Below the pieces are notes generated by a model. It was not told where the DNA came from. It ran no database searches and was given only the letters and a program-made list of their open reading frames with translations. DNA of 64,000 nt from positions 1-64,000 of the forward strand of contig RQOL01000390.1 of assembly GCA_013076295.1 (NCBI GenBank). The letters run 5' to 3'. A program made the position numbers and the translations under genes. This document shows, piece after piece, positions 22,720-35,450 of the stretch. Source of the DNA: Sanderia malayensis. Taxonomy: Eukaryota > Cnidaria > Scyphozoa > Semaeostomeae > Pelagiidae. Within the stretch, counting starts at the first letter, position 1; each line of letters begins with the position of its first letter.

Positions 22720-22941
22720 CAGCAGGCTAATTGTTGTTGTCCCTAAAACAAAACAAACTTTGATGTTGCATCTTATCTACTATAACATCAGTACGAGGCT
22801 TATCTCATAAGAACGAGGATTTCAAATGAAAACGAGGCTGATCGCTAAAACTAATTTTCATGCATGTTAAACACTACAATCGTGACAATAGATAGACAGG
22901 AGAGCGAGGGCGAGCCAAACCACTGTACGTGGGGTGGCAAA

Positions 22942-23046
22942 GGGCATGAGCGGGAGCGAATGCAGCGCGCGAAGCGCGCCAACCACATTAAACTTTTTGT
23001 ACTTGACGGGCTCCGGGAAGCGAGCGTAGCGAGTGCCCCCGGCTAG
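22942..23046 (+). other. Helitron 3' terminal module, core copy 1
   Basis: The full GC-rich hairpin module ends CCCCCGGCTAG, and element 6 begins at once. Unlike the non-coding elements there is no minisatellite or (TATG)n before it. Confidence 0.8.
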
Positions 23047-23090
23047 TCTATATATACTATTCTACGATCACACGTGACCCGCCGACTGTG

Positions 23091-23157
23091 AACAATGCCC
23101 ATTGTCTTTTGAACAATCGACGTTCGAAAAAACAATGGCAACGTTCGACCAAACAAT
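23091..23157 (+). promoter_or_regulatory. AACAAT iteron-like repeats, element 6
   Basis: AACAAT starts at 23091, 23112, 23131 and 23152 (spacings 21, 19, 21), as in element 2. Confidence 0.5.
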
Positions 23158-24065
23158 GGGATCAAAGGAGCGGGGCTTGATATCATAAAGGCTTTTTTTC
23201 TGGGGGTCAATAAGGGTGCAAAGTGGTATCAAAATGATCGCTGCATCGCGCTGATCAAAGTATGTGGCTAATTTCTACTCCAATCGGTTCGGGAGTTATG
23301 GCCCATTTTGTGTTCTGACTTTCTAGAAAGTTCCGAGGACGGAGTTAATGAGATGCAAAACGAGCAGGGAGAAGCAGGTGTTTTTTTAGTTGAACGGGCG
23401 GCAAGTTGCTCGGGTTTAAGCGTGAATACCTGCCGGAAATCAATTGTAAAGACGTGTCAATTGTTGTCAAGACCTGTGGAGACAATTGGGGGACAATTAT
23501 TTCAAGGTATTTGCTTTATTCAATTGTTTTTGGCTTTAAATAGCACGAGTTTTGTTTTGCTTCACCTCACGTTTTTCTTTCGGCTGGAGGGCCTAACCAA
23601 AACACGATAACAATTTTGATTTTCTCGGGTCGTTCTGGGCCGATTTTCTCCATTTAAACTTTCGATAACTGTTTATTTACACAAGAACTAAAGTTATATG
23701 GCTTTGTTTTTTTTGTTTTGTTGATTTTCCTCTGTTTTTGGACAGTTTTAGCCGTGTTTGGATTTTGCTGAAAAACACGAAATTTTCAAGCAACACGCGT
23801 GTGTTTTGCATTTGCCAAAATTAATTTTTGGCCTGCCAAAACTTTGTTTTTTTCACCCAAGTACTTTCGATAAGTGTTCGCCAAGCTATTAGCTTCATGT
23901 TGAAATATTCGTTGGGTGTGTAGGACAAAAATTGGCCACGCTAATTGAATTTGAAAGTTTTAGTGTTTTTAAAGTACGTTGATGAATTCATTTTTTCACT
24001 TTCAGAAGAAACGGCTTTTAGAGGGGCGGCAGGGTGGGCGCTGGGTGGTAGCTTGCCAGGGGGAA

Positions 24066-27000
24066 GTATGGTAGAGGATGTATGGTAGGGTATGCATTGT
24101 AGGGTATGTATTGTAGGGTATGTATTGTAGGGTATGTATTTTAGGGTATGTATTGTAGGGTATGTATTGTAGGGTATGTATTGTAGGGTATGTATTGTTG
24201 GGTATGTATTGTAGGGTATGTATTGTAGGATATGTTTTTTAGGGTATGTATTGTAGGGTATGTGTTGTAGGGTATGTATTGTTGGGTATGTATTGTAGGG
24301 TATGTATTTTAGGGTATGTATTGTAGGGTATGTATTGTAGGGTATGAATTGTAGGGTATGTATTGTAGGGTATGTATTGTAGGGTATGTATTGTAGGGTA
24401 TGTATTGTAGGGTATGTATTGTAGGGTATGTATAGTAGGGTATATTATGTAGGGTATGTATTGTAGGGTATGTATTGTAGGGTATGTATTGTAGGGTATG
24501 TATTGTTGGGTATGTATTGTAGGGTATGTATTGTAGGGTATGTTTTTAAGGGTATGTATTGTAGGGTATGTATTGTAGGGTATGTATTGTTGGGTATGTA
24601 TTGTAGGGTATGTATTTTAGGGTATGTATTGTAGGATATGTATTGTAGGGTATGTATTGTAGGGTATGTATTGTAGGGTATGTATTGTAGGGTATGTATT
24701 GTAGGGTATGTATTGTAGGGTATGTATTGTAGGGTATGTATAGTAGGGTATGTTATGTAGGGTATGTATCGTAGGGTATGTATTGTAGGGTATGTATTGT
24801 AGGGAATGTATAGTAGGGTATGTTATGTAGGGTATGTATAGTAGGGTATGTATTGTAGGGTATGTATTGTAGGGTATGTATTGTAGGGTAAGTATTGTAG
24901 GGTATGTATTGTATGGTATGTATTGTAGGGTATGTATTGTAGGGTATGTATTGTAGGGTATGCATTGTAGGGTATGTATTGTAGGGTATGTATTGTAGGG
25001 TATGTATTGTAGGGTATGTATTGTAGGGTATGTATTGTAGGGTATGTATAGTAGGGTATGTTATGTAGGGTATGTATTGTAGGGTATGTATTGTAGGGTC
25101 TGTATTGTAGGGTAAGTATTGTAGGGTTTGTATTGTATGGTATGTATTGTAGGGTATGTATAGTAGGGTATGTTATGTAGGGTATGTGTTGTAGGGTATG
25201 TATTGTAGGGTATGTATTGTAGGGTATGTATTGTAGGGTATGTATTGTTGGGTATGTATTGTAGGGTATGTATAGTAGGGTATGTATTGTTGGGTATGTA
25301 TTGTAGGGTATGTATTGTAGGGTATGTATTGTTGGGTATGTATTGTAGGGTATGTATTGTAGGGTATGTTTTTTAGGGTATGTAATGTAGGGTATGTATT
25401 GTAGGGTATGTATTGTTGGGTATGTATTGTAGGGTATGTATTGTTGGGTATGTATTTTAGGGTATGTATTGTAGGGTATGTATTGTAGGGTATGTATTGT
25501 AGGGTATGTATTGTAGGGTATGTATTGTAGGGTATGTATAGTAGGGTATGTTATGTAGGGTAAGTATTGTTGGGTATGTATTGTAGGGTATGTATTGTAG
25601 GGTATGTATTGTTGGGTATGTGTTGTAGGGTATGTATTGTAGGGTATGTTTTTAAGGGTATGTATTGTAGGGTATGTATTGTAGGGTATGTATTGTTGGG
25701 TATGTATTGTAGGGTATGTATTTTAGGGTATGTATTGTAGGGTATGTATTGTAGGGTATGTATTGTAGGGTATGTATTGTAGGGTATGTATTGTAGGGTA
25801 TGTATTGTAGGGTATGTATTGTAGGGTATGTATAGTAGGGTATGTATTGTAGGGTATGTATTGTAGGGTATGTATTGTAGGGTAAGTATTGTAGGGAATG
25901 TATTGTATGGTATGTAATGTAGGGTATGTATTGTAGGGTATGTATTGTAGGGTATGCATTGTAGGGTATGTATTGTAGGGTATGTATTGTAGGGTATGTA
26001 TTGTAGGGTATGTATTGTAGGGTATGTATTGTAGGGTATGTATAGTAGGGTATGTTATGTAGGGTATGTATTGTAGGGTATGTATTGTAGGGTATGTATT
26101 GTAGGGTAAGTATTGTAGGGTTTGTATTGTATGGTATGTATTGTAGGGTATGTATAGTAGGGTATGTTATGTAGGGTATGTGTTGTAGGGTATGTATTGT
26201 AGGGTATGTATTGTAGGGTATGTATTGTAGGGTATGTATTGTTGGGTATGTATTGTAGGGTATGTATTGTAGGGTATGTATTGTTGGGTATGTATTGTAG
26301 GGTATGTATTGTAGGGTATGTATTGTTGGGTATGTATTGTAGGGTATGTATTGTAGGGTATGTTTTTTTAGGGTATGTATTGTAGGGTATGTATTGTAGG
26401 GTATGTATTGTTGGGTATGTATTGTAGGGTATGTATTTTAGGGTATGTATTTTAGGGTATGTATTGTAGGGTATGTATTGTAGGGTATGTATTGTAGGGT
26501 ATGTAGTGTAGGGTATGTATTGTAGGGTATGTATAGTAGGGTATGTTATGTAGGGTAAGTATTGTTGGGTATGTATTGTAGGGTATGTATTGTAGGGTAT
26601 GTATTGTTGGGTATGTATTGTAGGGTATGTATTGTAGGGTATGTTTTTAAGGGTATGTATTGTAGGGTATGTATTGTAGGGTATGTATTGTTGGGTATGT
26701 ATTTTAGGGTATGTATTTTAGGGTATGTATTGTAGGGTATGTATTGTAGGGTATGTATTGTAGGGTATGTATTGTAGGGTATGTATTGTAGGGTATGTAT
26801 TGTAGGGTATGTATTGTAGGGTATGTATAGTAGGGTATGTTATGTAGGGTATGTATCGTAGGGTATGTTATGTAGGGTAAGTATTGTTGGGTATGTATTG
26901 TAGGGTATGTATTGCAGGGTATGTATTGTTGGGTATGTATTGTAGGGTATGTATTGTAGGGTATGTTTTTAAGGGTATGTATTGTAGGGTATGTATTGTA

Positions 27001-30000
27001 GGGTATGTATTGTTGGGTATGTATTGTAGGGTATGTATTTTAGGGTATGTATTGTAGGGTATGTATTGTAGGGTATGTATTGTAGGGTATGTATTGTAGG
27101 GTATGTATTGTAGGGTATGTATTGTAGGGTATGTATTGTAGGGTATGTATAGTAGGGTATGTTATGTAGGGTATGTGTTGTAGGGTATGTATTGTAGGGT
27201 ATGTATTGTAGGGTATGTATTGTAGGGTATGTATTGTAGGGTATGTATAGTAGGGTTTGTATTGTATGGTATGTATTGTAGGGTATGTATAGTAGGGTAT
27301 GTTATGTAGGGTATGTGTTGTAGGGTATGTATTGTAGGGTATGTATTGTAGGGTATGTATTGTAGGGTATGTATTGTTGGGTATGTATTGTAGGGTATGT
27401 ATAGTAGGGTATGTATTGTTGGGTATGTATTGTAGGGTATGTATTGTAGGGTATGTATTGTTGGGTATGTATTGTAGGGTATGTATTGTAGGGTATGTTT
27501 TTTAGGGTATGTAATGTAGGGTATGTATTGTAGGGTATGTATTGTTGGGTATGTATTGTAGGGTATGTATTGTTGGGTATGTATTTTAGGGTATGTATTG
27601 TAGGGTATGTATTGTAGGGTATGTATTGTAGGGTATTGTAGGGTATGTATTGTAGGGTATGTATAGTAGGGTATGTTATGTAGGGTAAGTATTGTTGGGT
27701 ATGTATTGTAGGGTATGTATTGTAGGGTATGTATTGTTGGGTATGTGTTGTAGGGTATGTATTGTAGGGTATGTTTTTAAGGGTATGTATTGTAGGGTAT
27801 GTATTGTAGGGTATGTATTGTTGGGTATGTATTGTAGGGTATGTATTTTAGGGTATGTATTGTAGGGTATGTATTGTAGGGTATGTATTGTAGGGTATGT
27901 ATTGTAGGGTATGTATTGTAGGGTATGTATTGTAGGGTATGTATTGTAGGGTATGTATAGTAGGGTATGTATTGTAGGGTATGTATTGTAGGGTATGTAT
28001 TGTAGGGTAAGTATTGTAGGGAATGTATTGTATGGTATGTATTGTAGGGTATGTATTGTAGGGTATGTATTGTAGGGTATGCATTGTAGGGTATGTATTG
28101 TAGGGTATGTATTGTAGGGTATGTATTGTATTTGGGTATGTATTGTAGGGTATGTATTGTAGGGGTATGTATTGTAGGGTATGTATGTAGGTATGTATTG
28201 TAGGGTATGTATTGTAGGGTAAGTATTGTAGGGTTTGTATTGTATGGTATGTATTGTAGGGTATGTATAGTAGGGTATGTTATGTAGGGTATGTGTTGTA
28301 GGGTATGTATTGTAGGGTATGTATTGTAGGGTATGTATTGTAGGGTATGTATTGTTGGGTATGTATTGTAGGGTATGTATTGTAGGGTATGTATTGTTGG
28401 GTATGTATTGTAGGGTATGTATTGTAGGGTATGTTTTTTAGGGTATGTATTGTAGGGTATGTATTGTAGGGTATGTATTGTAGGGTATGTATTGTAGGGT
28501 ATGTATTGTAGGGTATGTATTGTAGGGTATGTATTGTAGGGTATGTATAGTAGGGTATGTATTGTAGGGTATGTATTGTAGGGTATGTATTGTAGGGTAA
28601 GTATTGTAGGGAATGTATTGTATGGTATGTATTGTAGGGTATGTATTGTAGGGTATGTATTGTAGGGTATGCATTGTAGGGTATGTATTGTAGGGTATGT
28701 ATTGTAGGGTATGTATTGTAGGGTATGTATTGTAGGGTATGTATTGTAGGGTATGTATAGTAGGGTATGTTATGTAGGGTATGTATTGTAGGGTATGTAT
28801 TGTAGGGTATGTATTGTAGGGTAAGTATTGTAGGGTTTGTATTGTATGGTATGTATTGTAGGGTATGTATAGTAGGGTATGTTATGTAGGGTATGTGTTG
28901 TAGGGTATGTATTGTAGGGTATGTATTGTAGGGTATGTATTGTAGGGTATGTATTGTTGGGTATGTATTGTAGGGTATGTATTGTAGGGTATGTATTGTT
29001 GGGTATGTATTGTAGGGTATGTATTGTAGGGTATGTATTGTTGGGTATGTATTGTAGGGTATGTATTGTAGGGTATGTTTTTTAGGGTATGTATTGTAGG
29101 GTATGTATTGTAGGGTATGTATTGTTGGGTATGTATTGTAGGGTATGTATTTTAGGGTATGTATTTTAGGGTATGTATTGTAGGGTATGTATTGTAGGGT
29201 ATGTATTGTAGGGTATGTATTGTAGGGTATGTATTGTAGGGTATGTATAGTAGGGTATGTTATGTAGGGTAAGTATTGTTGGGTATGTATTGTAGGGTAT
29301 GTATTGTAGGGTATGTATTGTTGGGTATGTATTGTAGGGTATGTATTGTAGGGTATGTTTTTAAGGGTATGTATTGTAGGGTATGTATTGTAGGGTATGT
29401 ATTGTTGGGTATGTATTGTAGGGTATGTATTTTAGGGTATGTATTGTAGGGTATGTATTGTAGGGTATGTATTGTAGGGTATGTATTGTAGGGTATGTAT
29501 TGTAGGGTATGTATTGTAGGGTATGTATTGTAGGGTATGTATAGTAGGGTATGTTATGTAGGGTATGTATCATAGGGTATGTATTGTAGGGTATGTCTTG
29601 TAGGGTATGTATAGTAGGGTATGTTATGTAGGGTATGTGTTGTAGGGTGTGTATTGTAGGGTATGTATTGTAGGGTATGTATTGTAGGGTATGTATTGTT
29701 GGGTATGTATTGTAGGGTATGTATTTTAGGGTATGTATTGTTGGGTATGTATTGTAGGGTATGTATTGTAGGGTATGTATTGTTGGGTATGTATTGTAGG
29801 GTATGTATTGTAGGGTATGTTTTTTAGGGTATGTATTGTAGGGTATGTATTGTAGGGTATGTATTGTTGGGTATGTATTGTAGGGTATGTATTTTAGGGT
29901 ATGTATTGTAGGGTATGTATTGTAGGGTATGTATTGTAGGGTATGTATTGTAGGGTATGTATTGTAGGGTATGTATTGTAGGGTATGTATAGTAGGGTAT

Positions 30001-30043
30001 GTTATGTAGGGTATGTATTGTAGGGTATGTATTGTAGGGTATG
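24066..30043 (+). repeat. 6-kb 14-bp minisatellite with block duplications
   Basis: Over 400 units of TATGTATTGTAGGG. The variant TGTTTTTAAGGG occurs at 24541, 25647, 26642, 26964, 27772 and about 29356. Several of these distances are multiples of 14 (1106, 322) or near multiples where an indel is visible. Near-identical blocks start at about 25723, 27848 and 28438, showing repeated block copying. Phase breaks are seen at about 27631 and 28120-28200. Confidence 0.95.
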
Positions 30044-30062
30044 TATGTATGTATGTATGTAT

Positions 30063-30166
30063 GGGCATGAGCGGGAGCGAATGCAGCGTACGAAGCGCGC
30101 CAACCACATTAAACTTTTGTTTCTTGGGGGGCTCCGGGGAGGGAGCGAAGCGACCGAACCCGGCTC
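30063..30166 (+). other. Internal 3' module, element 6
   Basis: GC-rich module with one arm altered (GCGTACGAAGCGCGCC), ending CCCGGCTCATG. Confidence 0.72.
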
Positions 30167-30325
30167 ATGTATGTATGTATGTATGTATGTATGTATGTAT
30201 GTATGTATGTATGTATGTATGTATGTATGTATGTATGTATGTATGTAGGGTATGTATGTATGTATGTATGTATGTATGTATGTATGTATGTATGTATGTA
30301 TGTATGTATTTATGTATGTATGTAT
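30167..30325 (+). repeat. (TATG)n microsatellite
   Basis: About 38 TATG units with one TAGGG interruption at about 30246, lying between two 3' modules. Confidence 0.92.
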
Positions 30326-30432
30326 GGGCATGAGCGGGAGCGAATGCAGCGCGCGAAGCGCGCCAACCACATTGAACTTTTGTTGCTTGGGGGGCTCCGG
30401 GGAGGGAGCGTAGCGACCGGGCCCCCGGCTAG
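30326..30432 (+). other. Helitron 3' terminal module, element 6
   Basis: Ends GGGCCCCCGGCTAG. The next element starts TCTCTAATATATAATC. Confidence 0.8.
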
Positions 30433-31407
30433 TCTCTAATATATAATCTACGTCGACACGTGACCGGCCGACTGTGAACAATGGGCTATTGTTTGGTGAA
30501 CAATCGACGTTGCAACGCCACTCAAAGGCTTTTTTTCTGGTGGTCAATAAGGGTGCAAATTGGTATAAAGATGATCGCTGCGTTGTACTGATGAAACTAA
30601 AGCTTTCCGCTAATTTCTAACCCCAGCGGTTCGAGAGTTATGACCCATTTTGTGTTCCGGCCTTCTAGAAAGTTCCGAGGACCGAGTTAATGAGATGCAA
30701 CACGAGCAGGGAGAAGCACGTGTTTTTTCGTTGAACGGGCGGCAAGTTGCTCGGGTTTAAACGTGAATACGTGCCGGAAATCAATTGTAAAGACGTGTCA
30801 ATTGTTGTCAAGACCTGTGGAGACAATTGGTGAACAATTATTTCAAGGTATTTCCTTTATTCAATTGTTTTTGGCTTTAAATAGCACTGGTTTTGTTTTG
30901 TTTCACCTCACGTTTTTCTTTCGGCTCGAGGGCCTAACCAAAACACGAAGACAATTTTGATTTTCTCGGGTCGTTCTGGGCCGATTTTCTCCATTTAAAC
31001 TTTCGATAACTGTCTATTTACACGAGAACTAAAGTTATCTGGGGTTGTTTTTTTGTTTTGTCGATTTTCCTCTGTTTTTGGACAGTTTTGGCCGAGTTTG
31101 AGTTTTGCTGCAAAACACGAAATTTTCAAGCAACACGCGTGTGTTTTGCATTTGCGAAAATTAATTTTTAACCTGCCAAAACTTTGTTTTTTTTCACCCA
31201 AATACTTTCGATAAATGTTCGCCAAGCTATTAGCTTCATGTTGATATTTTCGTGGGTTCTGTAGGACAAAAATTGGCCACGTTAATTAAATTTGAAAGTT
31301 TTAGTGTCTGTAAAGTAGGTTGATGAATTCATTTTTTCACTTTCAGAAGAAACGGCTTTAAGGGGGGCGGCAGGGTGGGCGCTGGGTGGTCGCTTGCCAG
31401 CGGGAAG

Positions 31408-31866
31408 TATGGTAGGGTATGTATAGTAGGGTATGCATTGTAGGGTATGTATTGTAGGGTATGTATTGTAGGGTATGTATTGTAGGGTATGTATTGTAGG
31501 GTATGTATTCTAGGGTATGTATTGTAAGGTATGTATTGTAGGGTATGTATTGTAGGGTATGTAATGTAAGGTATGTATTGTAGGGTATGTATTGTAGGGT
31601 ATGTATTGTAGGGTATGTATTGTTGGGTATGTATTGTAGGGTATGTATTGTAGGGTATGTATTGTTGGGTATGTATTGTAGGGTATGTATTGTAGGGTAT
31701 GTATTTTAGGGTATGTATTGTAGGGTATGTATTGTAGGGTATGTATTGTAGGGTACGTATTGTAGGGTATGTATTGTAGGGTATGTATTGTAGGGTATGT
31801 GTTGTAGGGTATGTATTGTAGGGTATGTATTGTAGGGTATGTATTGTAGGGTATGTATTGAAGGGT
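31408..31866 (+). repeat. 14-bp minisatellite, element 7
   Basis: About 33 units, with the same variant order as element 8 (for example TATTCTAGGG, TAATGTAAGG, TACGTATTG). Confidence 0.92.
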
Positions 31867-31924
31867 ATGTATGTATGTATGTATGTATGTATGTATGTAT
31901 GTATGTATTTATGTATGTATGTAT

Positions 31925-32031
31925 GGGCATGAGCGGGAGCGAATGCAGCGCGCGAAGCGCGCCAACCACATTGAACTTTTGTTGCTTGGGGGGCTCCGGG
32001 GAGGGAGCGTAGCGACCGGGCCCCCGGCTAG
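31925..32031 (+). other. Helitron 3' terminal module, element 7
   Basis: Single module directly after (TATG)n, ending GGGCCCCCGGCTAG. Confidence 0.8.
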
Positions 32032-33006
32032 TCTCTAATATATAATCTACGTCGACACGTGACCGGCCGACTGTGAACAATGGGCTATTGTTTGGTGAAC
32101 AATCGACGTTGCAACGCCACTCAAAGGCTTTTTTTCTGGTGGTCAATAAGGGTGCAAATTGGTATAAAGATGATCGCTGCGTTGTACTGATGAAACTAAA
32201 GCTTTCCGCTAATTTCTAACCCCAGCGGTTCGAGAGTTATGACCCATTTTGTGTTCCGGCCTTCTAGAAAGTTCCGAGGACCGAGTTAATGTGATGCAAA
32301 ACGAGCAGGGAGAAGCACGTGTTTTTTCGTTGAACGGGCGGCAAGTTGCTCGGGTTTAAACGTGAATACGTGCCGGAAATCAATTGTAAAGACGTGTCAA
32401 TTGTTGTCAAGACCTGTGGAGACAATTGGTGAACAATTATTTCAAGGTATTTCCTTTATTCAATTGTTTTTGGCTTTAAATAGCACTAGTTTTGTTTTGT
32501 TTCACCTCACGTTTTTCTTTCGGCTCGAGGGCCTAACCAAAACACGAAGACAATTTTGATTTTCTCGGGTCGTTCTGGGCCGATTTTCTCCATTTAAACT
32601 TTCGATAACTGTCTATTTACACGAGAACTAAAGTTATCTGGGGTTGTTTTTTTGTATTGTCGATTTTCCTCTGTTTTTGGACAGTTTTGGCCGAGTTTGA
32701 GTTTTGCTGCAAAACACGAAATTTTCAAGCAACACGCGTGTGTTTTGCATTTGCGAAAATTAATTTTTAACCTGCCAAAACTTTGTTTTTTTTCACCCAA
32801 ATACTTTCGATAAATGTTCGCCAAGCTATTAGCTTCATGTTGATATTTTCGTGGGTTCTGTAGGACAAAAATTGGCCACGTTAATTAAATTTGAAAGTTT
32901 TAGTGTCTGTAAAGTAGGTTGATGAATTCATTTTTTCACTTTCAGAAGAAACGGCTTTTAGGGGGGCGGCAGGGTGGGCGCTGGGTGGTCGCTTGCCAGC
33001 GGGAAG

Positions 33007-33467
33007 TATGGTAGGGTATGTATAGTAGGGTATGCATTGTAGGGTATGTATTGTAGGGTATGTATTGTAGGGTATGTATTGTAGGGTATGTATTGTAGGG
33101 TATGTATTCTAGGGTATGTATTGTAAGGTATGTATTGTAGGGTATGTATTGTAGGGTATGTAATGTAAGGTATGTATTGTAGGGTATGTATTGTAGGGTA
33201 TGTATTGTAGGGTATGTATTGTTGGGTATGTATTGTAGGGTATGTATTGTAGGGTATGTATTGTTGGGTATGTATTGTAGGGTATGTATTGTAGGGTATG
33301 TATTTTAGGGTATGTATTGTAGGGTATGTATTGTAGGGTATGTATTGTAGGGTACGTATTGTAGGGTATGTATTGTAGGGTATGTATTGTAGGGTATGTA
33401 TTGTAGGGTATGTATTGTAGGGTATGTATTGTAGGGTATGTATTGTAGGGTATGTATTGAAGGGTAT
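33007..33467 (+). repeat. 14-bp minisatellite, element 8
   Basis: Same variant order as element 7, followed by a longer (TATG)n tract to about 33570. Confidence 0.92.
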
Positions 33468-33571
33468 GTATGTATGTATGTATGTATGTATGTATGTACG
33501 TATGTATGTATGTATGTATGTATGTATGTATGTATGCATGTATGTAGGTATGTATGTATGTATGTATGTAT

Positions 33572-33678
33572 GGGCATGAGCGGGAGCGAATGCAGCGCGC
33601 GATGCGCGCCAACCACATTAAACTTTTTGTACTTGAGGGGCTCCGGGGAGGGAGCGTAGTGACCGGGCCCCCGGCTAG
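33572..33678 (+). other. Helitron 3' terminal module, element 8
   Basis: Stem arm altered (GCGCGCGATGCGCGCC). Ends GGGCCCCCGGCTAG. Confidence 0.78.
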
Positions 33679-34249
33679 TCTCTATATAATAAAACTGGAG
33701 CGGCACGGAAGCGTCCGGTCAAAGGCCCCCAGCGACGGGCCGTCCTCGACAGGCTTTCTCCGACCTGGCCGTTCTTTTCTTTTTGAAAACCACCCAGATA
33801 TCTCCCGTGTGCCGTGTATATTGGCAAATGCTTTTTGCTTTTTCGAAATTCGTTTTCGTTTTCCGGATATTTTCCAATTTCTACCTCGAAAATTCTTCCG
33901 CCCTTTGTTTTCGTTTGAAGTCTGCTTTGTGCACTTTGTCAGATCCTGCAGTGCCAAGCCTATTGTTTTGGGTGCGAGGGGCACATGTCCCGAGCTTCGA
34001 CACGCACTAAAGCTCTCAGTCGAACAAAACATTTTGTGATCAGTGACCCCCGGACTATTATTACTTCTGGATGATGTCATGCTTCTGGAAAGATCGATCG
34101 TGCGTTGTTTACCGTTTTCGAAACAATGAATCCCTGTTGCGTTTGACACTAATCCGACAGCCTGTTTTGTTACTCCGACTTTGATTGACGAGGAAGTTCC
34201 TTCCTTCCTTCAGCGAGCGTGCAGTGGATGTCCATTTTCGAATTTGGGA

Positions 34250-34940
34250 CGGGACAAACCGAATGAAATTATTTCGTTCTGTGGCTGCGTTTTATTTTTG
34301 CTGCCGTTTTACTCGAGTTTTCCAACCAAAAGCTTCTCGGGATTTAACTGGTAAGTTGCTAAGTTGTTTCCATTTGCCTCTACTAAACTCCTCTGTGTCC
34401 TTCTTATTTTGTTTTCGGTTTATTATGATCCGTGGTTTATAGAAATTTCTGACCGCCCTGAAATTCTAAATAATTCATTGCTTTACAAATCTTTTCTATA
34501 CTAAAATAAATACTAAAATGCTGAATGATCAATTTCTGCTTTTATCATAACAGGCCTGGATGCAACGATCTAAAGAACGAATTTCGTGATTTCACTGAAA
34601 CGAAACCATTCAAAGCACACGCAGTTGTCTAAAAAGCTATTCCGCCCTTCCTTGCAATCAACTGGAATTTTACTTGAAACTTGCCACTCCGAACTGTTTC
34701 CCAAAGAACTCCACGGGTAAGTGGCTACGTTTTTTCTATATTTTTCCTCTCAGTTGTACTGATTTATTCAGCTCACATCCCCTCATCAACAACTCGGTTT
34801 TAAATTTCTCCAGCCGTGCAATAAATTTTCACAATTTCACTCATGTTCTCTATAAATTGACTCTGATTTGCTTGAAACAGCTTTGATCGATCAATACTAA
34901 AATTCTAATTCGATTTTTGCAGATTTGGATGTGAAATTCT
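34250..34940 (+). repeat. Two tandem exon/intron-like repeat units
   Basis: Two units share the order: a donor-like site (CTG|GTAAGTTGCTAAG at about 34349 and GGGTAAGTGGCTACG at about 34714), a T-rich stretch, GATCAAT…, an acceptor-like site (ATAACAG at about 34554 and TTTTTGCAG at about 34921) and a GGATG-containing start. This looks like a duplicated exon plus intron, probably untranslated. No protein is recognised. Confidence 0.45.
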
Positions 34941-35450
34941 AACTCGCCACACTCGAAAGCAGCTATTTTAATGTTGCATTGAAGCAGGGCGTGCGGAGAA
35001 GCACAGCAAATCCCACTTCACATGGATTCTAAACTGGAAACGTCCCACCACTGACCTGCAATTCAAAACACGAAAGTCGTCGATTTGGCGTGTCACATAT
35101 GTGAGTAAGTTGATTGAAAAACTTTCATGATCTGCTATATTTAAAACCCTTTTATATCACGAATTTTCGAATGCGTCTTGAGAAGCATTTAACTTTCGGG
35201 CCCCTCTAAAATTTTCATAATGCGCTTTTGTATTGCTTGCCTGGAATTGCTGTGGTTGTAAAGAAGTTTTTACGAATTTGATCTGTTTTTCTAATATTGT
35301 ATATTCTCTAATCGAAATTTCGAATTAAATGGATCCAATTATGATATACTACAGTATAATATTCGATTGCAATGCTTCTCTCCGTTCGGTTTAAAATCGA
35401 GACGTTTCTCGCACGCGCAGAAATGCACGAATATTTGCATCGTGGAAAAA

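Larger units (their letters stand above)
11088..23046 (+). mobile_element. Helitron with coding core, copy 1 (element 5)
   Basis: A leader of the element-4 type is followed by a short minisatellite, an internal 3' module (12354-12458), (TATG)-rich sequence and then a coding core of about 10 kb. The core holds a Rep/Hel gene that lost about 3.4 kb at 13.94 kb and about 0.5 kb at 16.42 kb, plus accessory genes. It ends in a standard 3' module with CTAG at 23043-23046. The truncated 5' end and the deletions indicate that this copy is defective. Confidence 0.85.
23047..30432 (+). mobile_element. Non-autonomous Helitron with a 6-kb minisatellite, element 6
   Basis: 5' end TCTATATATACTATTCTACG, AACAAT repeats from 23091, a leader of the element-4 type to about 24065, then a very large minisatellite, an internal 3' module, (TATG)n and the terminal module. 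Over 80 percent of it is tandem repeat. No protein gene was found. Confidence 0.85.
30433..32031 (+). mobile_element. Non-autonomous Helitron, element 7
   Basis: Compact element: leader (30433-31407), minisatellite (31408-31866), (TATG)n and one terminal 3' module. It is almost identical to element 8, so the two are a recent duplication. The leader has only two AACAAT copies before a local deletion (ACAATCGACGTTGCAACG). No protein gene was found. Confidence 0.84.
32032..33678 (+). mobile_element. Non-autonomous Helitron, element 8
   Basis: Near copy of element 7, from TCTCTAATATATAATC to CTAG at 33675-33678. The length difference from element 7 lies mainly in the (TATG)n tract. The element that follows belongs to a different family. 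No protein gene was found. Confidence 0.84.

Noticed and set aside
33682..34149. 155-codon minus-strand frame in element 9
   Set aside because: No ATG at its start, runs into the Helitron 5' terminus, has no recognisable domain, and is composed of sequence that looks untranslated.
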